Assembly (NCBI RefSeq): GCF_016909575.1
Contig: NZ_JAFBGA010000024.1
Span: 1 to 64,000 of the forward strand
Direction of reading: 5' to 3'
Length of the DNA stretch: 64,000 nt
Source of the DNA: Streptomyces sp. HB132
GTDB taxonomy: Bacteria; Actinomycetota; Actinomycetes; Streptomycetales; Streptomycetaceae
The stretch's first letter is position 1. Each line of letters starts with the position of its first letter. Shown here in pieces: positions 43,359 through 51,163 of this stretch. The translations under genes and the position numbers were made by a program. The notes under the pieces were generated by a model. That model was not told the DNA's origin and made no database searches. It was given only the letters and a program-made list of their open reading frames with translations.

Positions 43359-43366
43359 GCCACCCG

Positions 43367-43398
43367 CCCCGGTACCGGCGGGCCGGCCGGTACCGGGG
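43367..43398. terminator. Terminator between transketolase and conservon
   Basis: Perfect 12-base-pair stem CCCCGGTACCGG with CCGGTACCGGGG, loop of 8 bases. It lies between convergent genes and could serve both. Confidence 0.75.
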
Positions 43399-43421
43399 CG
43401 GCTGTCCTGTCCCCCACGCGG

Positions 43422-44042
43422 TCACGGGTGGGCTCCGAAGCCCGAGAGCGGCGCGGGCGCCGTGGCGTTGATGAGGTGCTGGACGAGGGTGACCAGTGCC
43501 CCGGTTCCGGAACTGGCGATCCTTGCGTCACAGAGCACGACAGGCACCGCGGGCCCGAGATCGAGCGCGGCGCGCACTTCTTCCGGTTCGTAACGGTAGG
43601 CGCCGTCGAACTCGTTGACCGCGACGACGAATCCGATACCGCGGCGCTCGAAGAAGTCGACGGCCGCGAAGCACTCGGCCAGCCGACGCGTGTCGGCCAG
43701 CACGACCGCCCCCAGAGCACCCTTGGACAGCTCGTCCCACATGAACCAGAAGCGCTCCTGTCCGGGGGTGCCGAAGAGGTAGAGGACGTGTTGCGCGGAC
43801 AACGTGATCCGGCCGAAGTCCATGGCCACGGTGGTCGCCGACTTGGATTCGATGCCTTCGAGGCTGTCGGTCGCCACGCTGACCTGCGTGAGAAGCTCCT
43901 CGGTACTCAGCGGCGCGATCTCGCTGACGGCGCCCACGAACGTCGTCTTGCCGACGCCGAAACCGCCCGCGACCAGGATCTTGAGGGCCACGGGAAAGAA
44001 TTCGGCGCTTCCGGAGCTGTCAGAGCTGTCGTCGTAGACCAT
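43422..44042 (-). CDS. cvnD: Conservon GTP-binding protein CvnD
   Basis: 206 residues, small Ras-like GTPase: P-loop GGFGVGKTTFVG (about 26-37), TTVAMDFGRI switch region, DxxG-like LFGTPGQERF (about 88-97) and NEFD as the NKxD equivalent. CvnD is the GTPase of the four-protein cvn conservon typical of Streptomyces. The start overlaps cvnC by 23 bases. Confidence 0.93.
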   Translation of the reverse strand: MVYDDSSDSSGSAEFFPVALKILVAGGFGVGKTTFVGAVSEIAPLSTEELLTQVSVATDSLEGIESKSATTVAMDFGRITLSAQHVLYLFGTPGQERFWFMWDELSKGALGAVVLADTRRLAECFAAVDFFERRGIGFVVAVNEFDGAYRYEPEEVRAALDLGPAVPVVLCDARIASSGTGALVTLVQHLINATAPAPLSGFGAHP

Positions 44043-44397
44043 CGAGCACTGCCTCCAGCAGGGATCGGTCGGTTGGCATGTCATGGAACGCGGGGGCGTG
44101 CGCGGTGACCGCCCCGCAGTCGACGAGGTCGGACAGAAGGACCTTGGTGACGACGGCGGGGAGCCGGAGGTGGGCGGCGACCTCTGCCACCGACGTGGGT
44201 GCGCCGCAGAGTTCGAGGGCCACGGTGTGTTCGGGGCCGAGGTGGACCTGGGGTTCGCTCCCCGTGGCCATCACGAGGGAGAGCAGGTCGAGCACGGTGG
44301 TCGGCCTCGTCCGGCCGTTGCTCACGGTGTACGGGCGGATGAGCCGGCCTGCCGCGTCGTCGAGCAACGGCCCGTCCTGCGGGGCCGGCATCCTCAC
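44020..44397 (-). CDS. cvnC: Conservon protein CvnC (DUF742)
   Basis: 125 residues. DUF742 signature: AGRLIRPYTVSNGRTRPTT near the N-terminus, then a winged-helix-like region (ELCGAPTSVAEVAAHLRLPAVVTKVLLSDLVDCGAV). GTG 44397 overlaps the cvnB stop (GTGA); ATG 44391 is two codons further in. Part of the cvnABCD operon. Confidence 0.9.
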   Translation of the reverse strand: MRMPAPQDGPLLDDAAGRLIRPYTVSNGRTRPTTVLDLLSLVMATGSEPQVHLGPEHTVALELCGAPTSVAEVAAHLRLPAVVTKVLLSDLVDCGAVTAHAPAFHDMPTDRSLLEAVLDGLRRQL

Positions 44398-44828
44398 AAC
44401 CCCGGCGTGAACGGCGCTCCGGCCGGCTGTCGGAGCGGCGTCACCAGGTACGGGCGGACGCTCTTGACCAGCATGGCCATCTCGTAGCCCAGTACGGCGG
44501 CGTCCGCCTCGCGGCCCGCGAGGACGGCGAGACACGTGCCCGAACCGGCGGTCGAGACGAACAGGAGCGTCGAGTCGAGCTCGACCACGACCTGCCGGAC
44601 GTCGCCGTTGTCCCCGAACCGGGCACCGGCACTCCGGCCGAGCGAGTAGAGGCCGGCGGCCAGGGCGGCCATGTGGTCGGCACTGTCGGCGTCCATGCCG
44701 TGGACGGATTTCACCAGGCCGTCCGCCGAGAGGAGCACGGCACTGCGCGTGTAGGGCACTCGTTGGACCAGGCCGCCGAGCAGCCAGTCGAGGTCCGAGA
44801 CCTGCCCGGACGGCATTTCGCTCGTCAT
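44394..44828 (-). CDS. cvnB: Conservon roadblock/LC7 protein CvnB
   Basis: 144 residues, roadblock/LC7 domain (DLDWLLGGLVQRVPYTRSAVLLSADGLVKSVHGMDADSADHMAALAAGLYSLGR), the usual GTPase-activating-like partner of CvnD. It starts 7 bases after the cvnA stop, with AAGGAG inside the end of cvnA. Confidence 0.93.
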   Translation of the reverse strand: MTSEMPSGQVSDLDWLLGGLVQRVPYTRSAVLLSADGLVKSVHGMDADSADHMAALAAGLYSLGRSAGARFGDNGDVRQVVVELDSTLLFVSTAGSGTCLAVLAGREADAAVLGYEMAMLVKSVRPYLVTPLRQPAGAPFTPGL

Positions 44829-44835
44829 GGTGCAT

Positions 44836-46875
44836 CTACTCCTTGAACATGTTCTCGGTTCGGGGATCCGGTTCGGGCGTCAGCGGTCCCCGGTGATCCG
44901 GGTCCACTCGCTCCGGACCGACGGTCGCGGTGGGGACGGATCCGCGGAAGGGCAGCGGGGCCAGGGTGTGGGACCGCTGCTCCCCGACGGTCATGACGCC
45001 GGAAGCGGCCGGCGCGGGGCCGGGCGTGCCGTAAGGCTCCGCCGTCTGCGGCTCCTCGGCGGTCTGGGCCTCGGCGAGGTCGACCCCCCGTCGGAAGGCT
45101 GCCATCAGGCCCGGGTCGTGCAGGGCGTTCTCGTCCTCGGCACGCGGAACCGGAGCCTCCCTGAGCTGCGGAACCAGATGCTCCTGGTTGCTGCGCCTGG
45201 GGAGCCGGGGCCGGCCGGGGTCGGCCACCGCGGCGGGGGCCGCCGGCACTTCGGCGGGGGCCGCCACGTCGACGGCGGACGACACGGGTGCGAGGGCCCC
45301 GGGCAGCGGGGCGGGTGCGGCCGGCAGCGCCGGCCCGTCGGGCGGGAGGGGGCCGGCCGGTGGCACCCCTCCATCGGACGGGAGGCGTCCGGCAGCCGGG
45401 ACTGACTCGCCCGGCGGAGAGGCGGCGAGGTCAGGGCGGTCGACCCGCTCGGCACACAGCGGCAGCGGGGGCCCCTGCCCCTGGCTCCGGTCCTGCCGGG
45501 GCATCGCGTCCAGCCGCAGTGGGGGCTGGACCGAGGTCTGCGGCGGGGCGAGGGGCGGGGCGTCGTGCGCGGGAGGCGGCCGGTGCTCGGCTCGGGGCTG
45601 CGGAGCCGGAGCGGTGCCGGGCGCCGTCGTGGCATCGATGTCGATGCCCAGCAGGACCTCGGGCAGCACGAGTACGGCCTGGGTGCCCCCGTAGATGTTG
45701 CTCTGCAGCCGTACGGCGATGCCGTGTCTGCGGGCCAGGGAGGCGACCACGAACAGCCCGATCCGCCCGTCCTGCAGCAGATGGGCGACGTTGACCTGGT
45801 CGGGGTCGGCGAGCAGGGTGTTCATCCGCTTCTGCTCTGGGCCCGGCATGCCGAGCCCCCGGTCCTCGACCTCCAGGGCGAGTCCGGCGGTAACACGCTG
45901 GGCGCGCAGCAGGACCTGCGTGTGCGGTGCGGAGAACACCGTGGCGTTCTCCACGAGTTCGGCGAGGAGGTGGATCACGTCGGCGACCGCGTGTCCGCGC
46001 AGCGTGCCGTCGATCGGCGGGACCAGCTTGACCCGTGGGTACTGCTCGACCTCTGCGATCGCCGAGCGCAGCACTTCCGTCATGGTCACGGGATTGCTCC
46101 ACTGCCGCCGTGAGACGGCGCCGCCGAGCACGGCGAGGTTCTCGGCGTGCCGGCGGATGCGGGTGGCGAGATGGTCGACGTGGAAGAGGCCCTTGAGCAG
46201 GTCGGGATCCTCGACCTCGTGCTCCAGTTCGTCGAGGATCTGGATCTCACGGTGCACGAGGGATTGCAGTCGCCGGGCGAGGTTGACGAAGACCTCGACC
46301 TTCTGTTCGTTCCCGTTGCTGCGGAACAGCTGAGATGCCTGGACGACGGCGGCAACGGCGTCGTCCTGCGAGCGGCCCATCTCCTGGGCGAGGAGATCGA
46401 AGGCGTCCGCGTCGGGGGCGGCGGCGGGTGTGGCCGCGCGGGCCGGCAGGGGCTCGCCGTCGCGGAGCTGTTCCACGAGGCGCTGAATTTCGGCGTGGTG
46501 CTGCGCTTCGGTGCGTCGGAGCGCGAGCACGCGGCCGAGCACCCCGGTGGCGACACGGCCGGCGCCGAGGAAAGCGGCGGCGACCGCCGCCACGGCCAGT
46601 GCGCCGGATCCACCGAGCGCCGCCAGGAGGCTGCCCGACGGGTGCACCCCGGAGGCCCGGACGGTGAAGATGACGGCTGCGGCGCCGCTGAGCACGGCGG
46701 CCACGGTCGGCAGGACGGCGGCGCGCAGGAGCTGTGAACGCAGACGGCCGCCGGGGGCGGGCTGCGCGGTGCGCGGCCGGCTCGCGGCCGAGTGCGAGCG
46801 GCCACCCGGACGGCCGTGCCGTCCGCCTTCGCGGCGTTCCGGTCGCGCTGTGGGTGCGCGAAGTTGAGACATCAT
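44836..46875 (-). CDS. cvnA: Conservon sensor kinase-like protein CvnA
   Basis: 679 residues. A basic N-terminal tail, two membrane segments (about 50-70 and 84-104), a helical dimerisation segment with QKVEVFVNLARRLQSLVHREIQILDELE, then a HATPase (N box HLLAELVENATVFS; G box VEDRGLGM), and a 280-residue Pro/Ala-rich disordered tail ending in DPGLMAAFRRGVDLAEAQTAEEP. This is the usual CvnA layout. Start ATG 46875, with ATG 46872 equally possible (two adjacent ATGs after GAGGACG). First gene of the conservon. Confidence 0.92.
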   Translation of the reverse strand: MMSQLRAPTARPERREGGRHGRPGGRSHSAASRPRTAQPAPGGRLRSQLLRAAVLPTVAAVLSGAAAVIFTVRASGVHPSGSLLAALGGSGALAVAAVAAAFLGAGRVATGVLGRVLALRRTEAQHHAEIQRLVEQLRDGEPLPARAATPAAAPDADAFDLLAQEMGRSQDDAVAAVVQASQLFRSNGNEQKVEVFVNLARRLQSLVHREIQILDELEHEVEDPDLLKGLFHVDHLATRIRRHAENLAVLGGAVSRRQWSNPVTMTEVLRSAIAEVEQYPRVKLVPPIDGTLRGHAVADVIHLLAELVENATVFSAPHTQVLLRAQRVTAGLALEVEDRGLGMPGPEQKRMNTLLADPDQVNVAHLLQDGRIGLFVVASLARRHGIAVRLQSNIYGGTQAVLVLPEVLLGIDIDATTAPGTAPAPQPRAEHRPPPAHDAPPLAPPQTSVQPPLRLDAMPRQDRSQGQGPPLPLCAERVDRPDLAASPPGESVPAAGRLPSDGGVPPAGPLPPDGPALPAAPAPLPGALAPVSSAVDVAAPAEVPAAPAAVADPGRPRLPRRSNQEHLVPQLREAPVPRAEDENALHDPGLMAAFRRGVDLAEAQTAEEPQTAEPYGTPGPAPAASGVMTVGEQRSHTLAPLPFRGSVPTATVGPERVDPDHRGPLTPEPDPRTENMFKE

Positions 46876-47445
46876 CGTCCTCGGTACGTGGGGCACCAGG
46901 AATCGGCATTCGTGTGGTGACACCTACGGTGGTCGGTCAGGCAAGGGTCAACGGCTGAGGCAGGCTCGACCGATATGAGCCCACCGTTGATCACCGGACA
47001 CACACGGTAGTCGTCAATCGCTCGTGCTCGGCGTGCAGTTGTCGAAGTTGCCCGCCCGGCGTCCCGCTCTGGTATGACGCCTCGCACGGTTAGGCGAATC
47101 CCGTCGGCGTCGACTCCGTACAGTCGCGCGACATGCGATCGCGTGTGCGTATCACGCGAACGGCCGCGCGAGGTCCGGGCGCAGGAGGAGCGGGGAGCCC
47201 CGGATGCTCAGGGACTCCCCGCTCCCTCGTAGGTGCATTCGCCAAGGACGTCGCCGATCATCCGTTGGTCTCGCCGAGCTGCTCGGCGTGGACGAACCCA
47301 CCACATATTCGAGCGTAACCACAGAAGGCGCCCCGGGTTCCCGGTGAAGCCCCGTCAGTCTCGCTGAACTCACGGCGGAGAACGGCTTCGGGAACGCCCA
47401 TTGTCAGGTGGAGAAGAAGGCGTTGACAGGTGTCGACGGACGGGG
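46876..47445. other. Intergenic region with orphan dyads
   Basis: 570 bases without a supportable gene. It contains TCGCGTG-N7-CACGCGA (47139-47159) and an 11-base-pair hairpin GGAGCGGGGAG...CTCCCCGCTCC (47187-47225, 17-base loop). A TTGACG box facing cvnA is at 47017-47012, with a poor -10. The frames between 47230 and 47445 look decayed. Confidence 0.5.
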
Positions 47446-48012
47446 TCAGGCAGCTGCGCGCCGTACGTGCAGATGACCATCGAGAGGGTAGGAGGGAGGA
47501 GCCGACGGCAGGATCCTGTCGAACTGGTAGCCGTTCTTCTCGGCGACGCGGCAGGAGGCCAGGTTGTCGACCTGGTGGAGGAGTTCGAGGCACTCCAGAC
47601 CATCAGCTTGGAAAGCATCGAAGGACCAGGCGGTGAGAGTATTCAGGGCTCGTCGGGCCACGCCTCGCCCGCGAGCCCGTGCTGCGGTCCAGTAACCGAC
47701 CTCGGCGGAAGGCTCACCGGATGCGACTTCCTTGATCACCACATTGCCCACCAACCGCAGCGGCGCCGCGTCAAGGGCTGTTTCAAGGACTGCGAAGGCG
47801 AACCGGTCGCCTGCCACCCAACCCTGCTCCTGAGCCCTCACCCATCTCAGTCCATCGTCCTCACTCTCCATACGAGAGTTCGTCCAACGACGCAGCTCGG
47901 GGTCTCGGTATACCTCAACCAGCGCAGCAACGTCTTCCGCGCACCAGGGGCGAAGAACGAGAGCGGGAGCGGTCAGCGTCGCGGCAGCCTTGAGTACGAC
48001 GGGAGCGTTCAT
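47446..48012 (-). CDS. GNAT-family N-acetyltransferase (RimJ/RimL type)
   Basis: 188 residues. RimJ-like start TLTAPALVLRPWCAEDVAALVEVYRDPELRRW, acetyl-CoA site EVGYWTAARARGRGVARRALNTLTAWSFD (about 108-136, the V/A-x-x-RGxG loop) and the C-terminal CRVAEKNGYQFDRIL. Acceptor unknown. ATG 48012 is chosen from family length; an upstream in-frame ATG at 48066 with GGGGCGG before it adds 18 residues. It lies downstream of, and codirectional with, the MerR gene, so the pair may be one transcript. Confidence 0.85.
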   Translation of the reverse strand: MNAPVVLKAAATLTAPALVLRPWCAEDVAALVEVYRDPELRRWTNSRMESEDDGLRWVRAQEQGWVAGDRFAFAVLETALDAAPLRLVGNVVIKEVASGEPSAEVGYWTAARARGRGVARRALNTLTAWSFDAFQADGLECLELLHQVDNLASCRVAEKNGYQFDRILPSAPPSYPLDGHLHVRRAAA

Positions 48013-48086
48013 TGCCGGATCAAATACGGCAGGGCCTTGATCTGAGATCGGCGATAGCTGGTCCATGCCGCCCCGCGGTCCCCCCA

Positions 48087-49025
48087 TCACCCCTGCATCC
48101 GGGCCTGCAGAGCGTGGACGGACCAGTCGAGCACCGGTCGCAGGCTCTCCGGACCCGGCCAGCCATTGATCGCCGCGAGCAGCGAGAAGTACCGCTCTCT
48201 GCGAGGATCGTTCATGCGTTCCAGCCGGGCCAGGAGCTGCCATCGGGACTCTGCATCGTCGCGGCAGTCGAGAAGATGCGCGCAGCGGGTCATGAGGACC
48301 GCGACAATCGGATCGGCCTGAAGTGAGGCTGGTTCGACGCCCGCTGCCACGGCCGGGGCGATCTGGTCACGGACGATCGCAGCCAAGTTGCTGTGCAGCA
48401 TGGGTGGACCACCCTGGACGCACCCGGCCGTCTGCTCCTGGACCATCTGCCGCACGAGGGCGCGAAAGTCCGGGTCCTGGGACAGCTCGGCTAGTTCCAC
48501 CCACGCCTGGACCTGCTCCGTATCGGGGTTGTCCGGCAGTTCCGGAGTCATCGAGCGCATGATTCCCGTAAACATGGAGTCGGTACCCACACCACCGAAC
48601 GCGGCGTCGAGGAAATCGCCAACCAGCTGATGGCGTTCGACTTCAGAGAGCTTGGCCAGTTTGTGCATCAGATGTGTCTCCTCAGGGGTAGCCCCGCGCT
48701 TCGCCACGGTGGTCAGCACTGCACGCCGCAGCCGCAGGATTCGGATCTGCACGTCCAACGCTTCGGCATGTGCCGCGGCAACCTCCGACAGCGCGAGTTC
48801 CCGGTCCATGACCTTCCGGATGGCCGCAAGGTCCACTCCCAGGTCGCGCAGGGTTCGCACGCAATCGAGGCGTGCGACGGCACCGTTGTCGTAGAGGCGA
48901 TAGCCGGCCGGGCTGCGGCCAGCAGGCGGTATGAGTCCGCAGTCGGAGTAGAACCGGATGGTCTTGACCGTGGTACCAGTCCGCCGGGCCAGCTCGCCGA
49001 TCGAGTAGAGCGTGTGGCCGTTCAT
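48087..49025 (-). CDS. MerR-family transcriptional regulator
   Basis: 312 residues. N-terminal MerR HTH (YSIGELARRTGTTVKTIRFYSDCGLIPPAGRSPAGYRLY, about 7-46), a coiled-coil dimerisation helix, then a 190-residue C-terminal helical domain without the Cys pattern of metal sensors, so it probably senses an organic ligand or drug. A MerR-type dyad lies directly before the start, supporting autoregulation. The neighbouring acetyltransferase may be its target. Confidence 0.9.
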   Translation of the reverse strand: MNGHTLYSIGELARRTGTTVKTIRFYSDCGLIPPAGRSPAGYRLYDNGAVARLDCVRTLRDLGVDLAAIRKVMDRELALSEVAAAHAEALDVQIRILRLRRAVLTTVAKRGATPEETHLMHKLAKLSEVERHQLVGDFLDAAFGGVGTDSMFTGIMRSMTPELPDNPDTEQVQAWVELAELSQDPDFRALVRQMVQEQTAGCVQGGPPMLHSNLAAIVRDQIAPAVAAGVEPASLQADPIVAVLMTRCAHLLDCRDDAESRWQLLARLERMNDPRRERYFSLLAAINGWPGPESLRPVLDWSVHALQARMQG

Positions 49026-49031
49026 GTCCCC

Positions 49032-49062
49032 ACCCTCCGGTCTCCCCCTGCTGGAGACTCAA
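49032..49062 (-). promoter_or_regulatory. MerR-type promoter/operator of the MerR gene
   Basis: On the minus strand TTGAGT (49062-49057) is followed after 19 bases by GAGGGT (49037-49032). The spacer holds the dyad GTCTCC-N7-GGAGAC (49058-49040). A 19-base spacer with an internal dyad is the MerR hallmark. RBS GGAGG then precedes ATG 49025. Confidence 0.55.
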
Positions 49063-49232
49063 GCTCGTGAGCTCGCGACGGTCGGATTCTCACAAACGAC
49101 CCGTTGCCCGAGCAAGATCAAAAGAGGCCGGACGAAGGCCATCAGGAAGCGGATCGACTCTCAGGACCTGTTCGCACGCAAAGGTGTCAGGAGGAGGGTT
49201 CCGAGACTTGCGTTGTGCGAGAATCCGTGCCC

Positions 49233-49440
49233 ATGACGGCCCATCAAGAACCGTCCGCCGGACCCGAGTCCGAAGCCGATCTCGTCGAGCGCCATCCGTA
49301 CCCGAAGTGCAAGGCCGCCCCCGGCTCACCGTGCCGCTCGCGCAGCGGGGCAGTCACGGGCGCTTACCGCTGCGGAGCCACGGCAGAGTCGCAAGGCTCA
49401 CGAAACCGCCCGCAGGAGTGTCAGCGGCATCCGTTAGGTT
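49233..49440 (+). pseudogene. Remnant of a mobile-element-associated zinc-finger protein
   Basis: From ATG 49233 the frame reads ...ADLVERHPYPKCKAAPGSPCRSRSGAVTGAYRCGA, close to the CPxCxAxPGxPCRTRxGKVAxxYHTxRF zinc finger found with Streptomyces recombinases and phage-like genes. The first Cys is replaced (HPYPKC), the conserved His after AY is missing, and the frame then runs into the next gene without further conservation. It looks decayed or frameshifted. Alternatively it is a lineage-specific small protein of about 90 residues. Confidence 0.4.
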
Positions 49441-49446
49441 CGTCCG

Positions 49447-50067
49447 ATGAGTTCTTCTTTGAGCGTCTACCTCCTCGACGTGGCCGCTACGCGTGCCTGG
49501 GTCGGATCCCGCGATGATGAGCTACTGGAGGCGATCCGGAGCGAATTCAGGGACGACACAACCCGCGACGACGAATACCACAGTTACGCGATCGAGCAAG
49601 GCGCTCCCACCGCAGACGAGGCACTGCGTGCAGTCGTCCACGGCGGCCCGTTCAGCGAAGACCGGTCCCACGCCTTTCAGTACGGCTACGCCTACCAGCG
49701 ACTGTGCTCACTCACCGGCCGTTTCCTACCCAATGACTGCTTCACACCGCACAGGGGCGGCTGGCTGTCCGTCGTCGACCAGGGCCTGAATGCCTTGGGT
49801 ATCACCGCGGTGTCCGTGGACGACTTCGGTTACGGCGCCCTGCCCGCTCCCCTGCCGTATGCCGACACACCGGGCTGCGGCGAGTGGTCGCCCGAGCACA
49901 TAGCCGAGGCACTGAGGCAGTTCGAGACCACCAAGCGTGCGGTCGACGAGTCAGGACAGGCCGCAGCGCTGGAACCCGAAGTCGAGGAGGCCGTCAGGCA
50001 GTGCATCGACTGGATGCGGTACGCGGAAGCCCGACCGGGCTACGGCGTCATCGGCTTCCGCTCCTGA
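49447..50067 (+). CDS. Conserved actinobacterial hypothetical (DUF7691-like)
   Basis: 206 residues, soluble, no signal or membrane segment. Notable conserved-looking stretches are SLSVYLLDVAATRAWVGSRDDELLEAIR, GPFSEDRSHAFQYGYAYQRLCSLTGRFLPND and PLPYADTPGCGEWSPEHIAEAL; I recall the same words in streptomycete proteins grouped as DUF7691, but function is unknown. ATG 49447 follows TAGGTT by 6 bases, suggesting a leaderless transcript. Confidence 0.75.
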   Translation: MSSSLSVYLLDVAATRAWVGSRDDELLEAIRSEFRDDTTRDDEYHSYAIEQGAPTADEALRAVVHGGPFSEDRSHAFQYGYAYQRLCSLTGRFLPNDCFTPHRGGWLSVVDQGLNALGITAVSVDDFGYGALPAPLPYADTPGCGEWSPEHIAEALRQFETTKRAVDESGQAAALEPEVEEAVRQCIDWMRYAEARPGYGVIGFRS

Positions 50068-50541
50068 GGTCGGGAACGGGGGTGACCGGATCGACATCCG
50101 CTCCACCGAGTCGCAAGGATGCTTCAGGTCTCCCGAGTAGCGCTATTGCGAGGCCGGATCAGCGCCGCTGCACCGGCGAGCAAGGCCAGTCGCGCTCACA
50201 CGAAAGGCCACCACGCCGACCGACCACACCTGCCTGACTCGCCTTCGATCCACACGGCATGTTCGGCGAACGCCCCGTCCTCTGCCGAGTCGGGGCTCCG
50301 CGAGTTACGTCGGACCACCTCGAGGGCGATGTCCTTCACCGCTCCTTTCGGGTCCGTCGTGGCCACCTGAAAGTCGAGGACCTCGATCACCGAGGCCAGG
50401 GCCTGTTCCGGCATCTGGCTTTGTCCAAGGCCGAGTTGGGCACCCGAGCTCCGCCTGCACTCCACGACGGAGCTTCCACATCGCCGCCTGAGGAAGAGAG
50501 AATGTGGATCCCATCCTCTCGTGAGAGCCCAGGAGGCCATG
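50068..50541. other. Intergenic stretch with possible small minus-strand gene
   Basis: 474 bases. On the minus strand 50414-50196 an ATG-started frame of 72 residues (MPEQALASVIEVLDFQVATTD...EVVRRNSRS) has GC-rich third positions over its first two thirds and may be a small or truncated gene, but it has no clear RBS and I do not recognise it. Nothing else was seen. Confidence 0.3.
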
Positions 50542-50730
50542 ATGAGCACCGCTGGTCCCAATCTCTGTCTCTGCGGCTGCGACACCGAAATCGGTGAGGG
50601 CAGCACCTACGCGTCCGGACACGACAGCACGTACATGTGGCGTGTCCTCAAGGAAGACTTCGGCGAGGCCAAGGGTGTCAGCGAGCGTTTCCTCGACTGG
50701 TACCTGAAGAACCGTCCTCGGAGTTCATGA
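50542..50730 (+). CDS. Small CxCGC zinc-ribbon-like protein
   Basis: 62 residues. The N-terminus has a compact Cys/His motif LCLCGCDTEIGEGSTYASGHDSTY, in the style of small proteins with CLCGCG...G-S-x-Y/F-x-x-GHD found in phage and actinobacterial genomes; Cys and His could bind zinc. RBS AGGAGG lies 5 bases before ATG 50542 (ATG 50539 is too close to it). Function unknown. Lies in a patch of small hypotheticals. Confidence 0.6.
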   Translation: MSTAGPNLCLCGCDTEIGEGSTYASGHDSTYMWRVLKEDFGEAKGVSERFLDWYLKNRPRSS

Positions 50731-51163
50731 CGGCGGGCTTCTCCGACTGCCGCTGCGGCAGCCCTCCGTTGGCCCTGGGCTCTGACGGAGGGCCGGCCGG
50801 TTCGAGTACGCCACCCAGCTCCCGAATTTCCATCGAGGGATGAACTCCGTATTTTCCCCGTACGGTTCACTCGCAATCAGAGCCCAGGCGATTGCCTCTC
50901 CCGGCGCGAAGCAAGCGGGATCGAGCTCGAAAGCGGTCCGGGTTCCGTTCGCCACCGACGTCGACGCCGCGAGCTCTTCCCAGGGTCCGACCGGCCTCGA
51001 ACCGGCCAGCTCCCGAGGGTATCCGCGACGGCCGCAGACGACTCGGATACGGCGATGCGTGCGGCCCCTCTCTCCGCTGGAGCACCCCGCAGACGTACTC
51101 GGTTCCGCCCGCTCGGACGACCGACCGTAGCGGCGAGGCCGGGAGTGACAACGCCAGTCGGCA
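50731..51163. other. Non-coding or decayed stretch
   Basis: 433 bases upstream of the convergent ABC gene end. One minus-strand frame contains a protein-like phrase (AFELDPACFAPGEAIAWALIASEPYGE, around 50940-50865), but without a credible start or family. No dyads of note. Confidence 0.35.

Noticed and set aside
47133..47318. 61-residue frame in the conservon upstream gap
   Set aside because: Spans the dyad and hairpin; no RBS; not protein-like.
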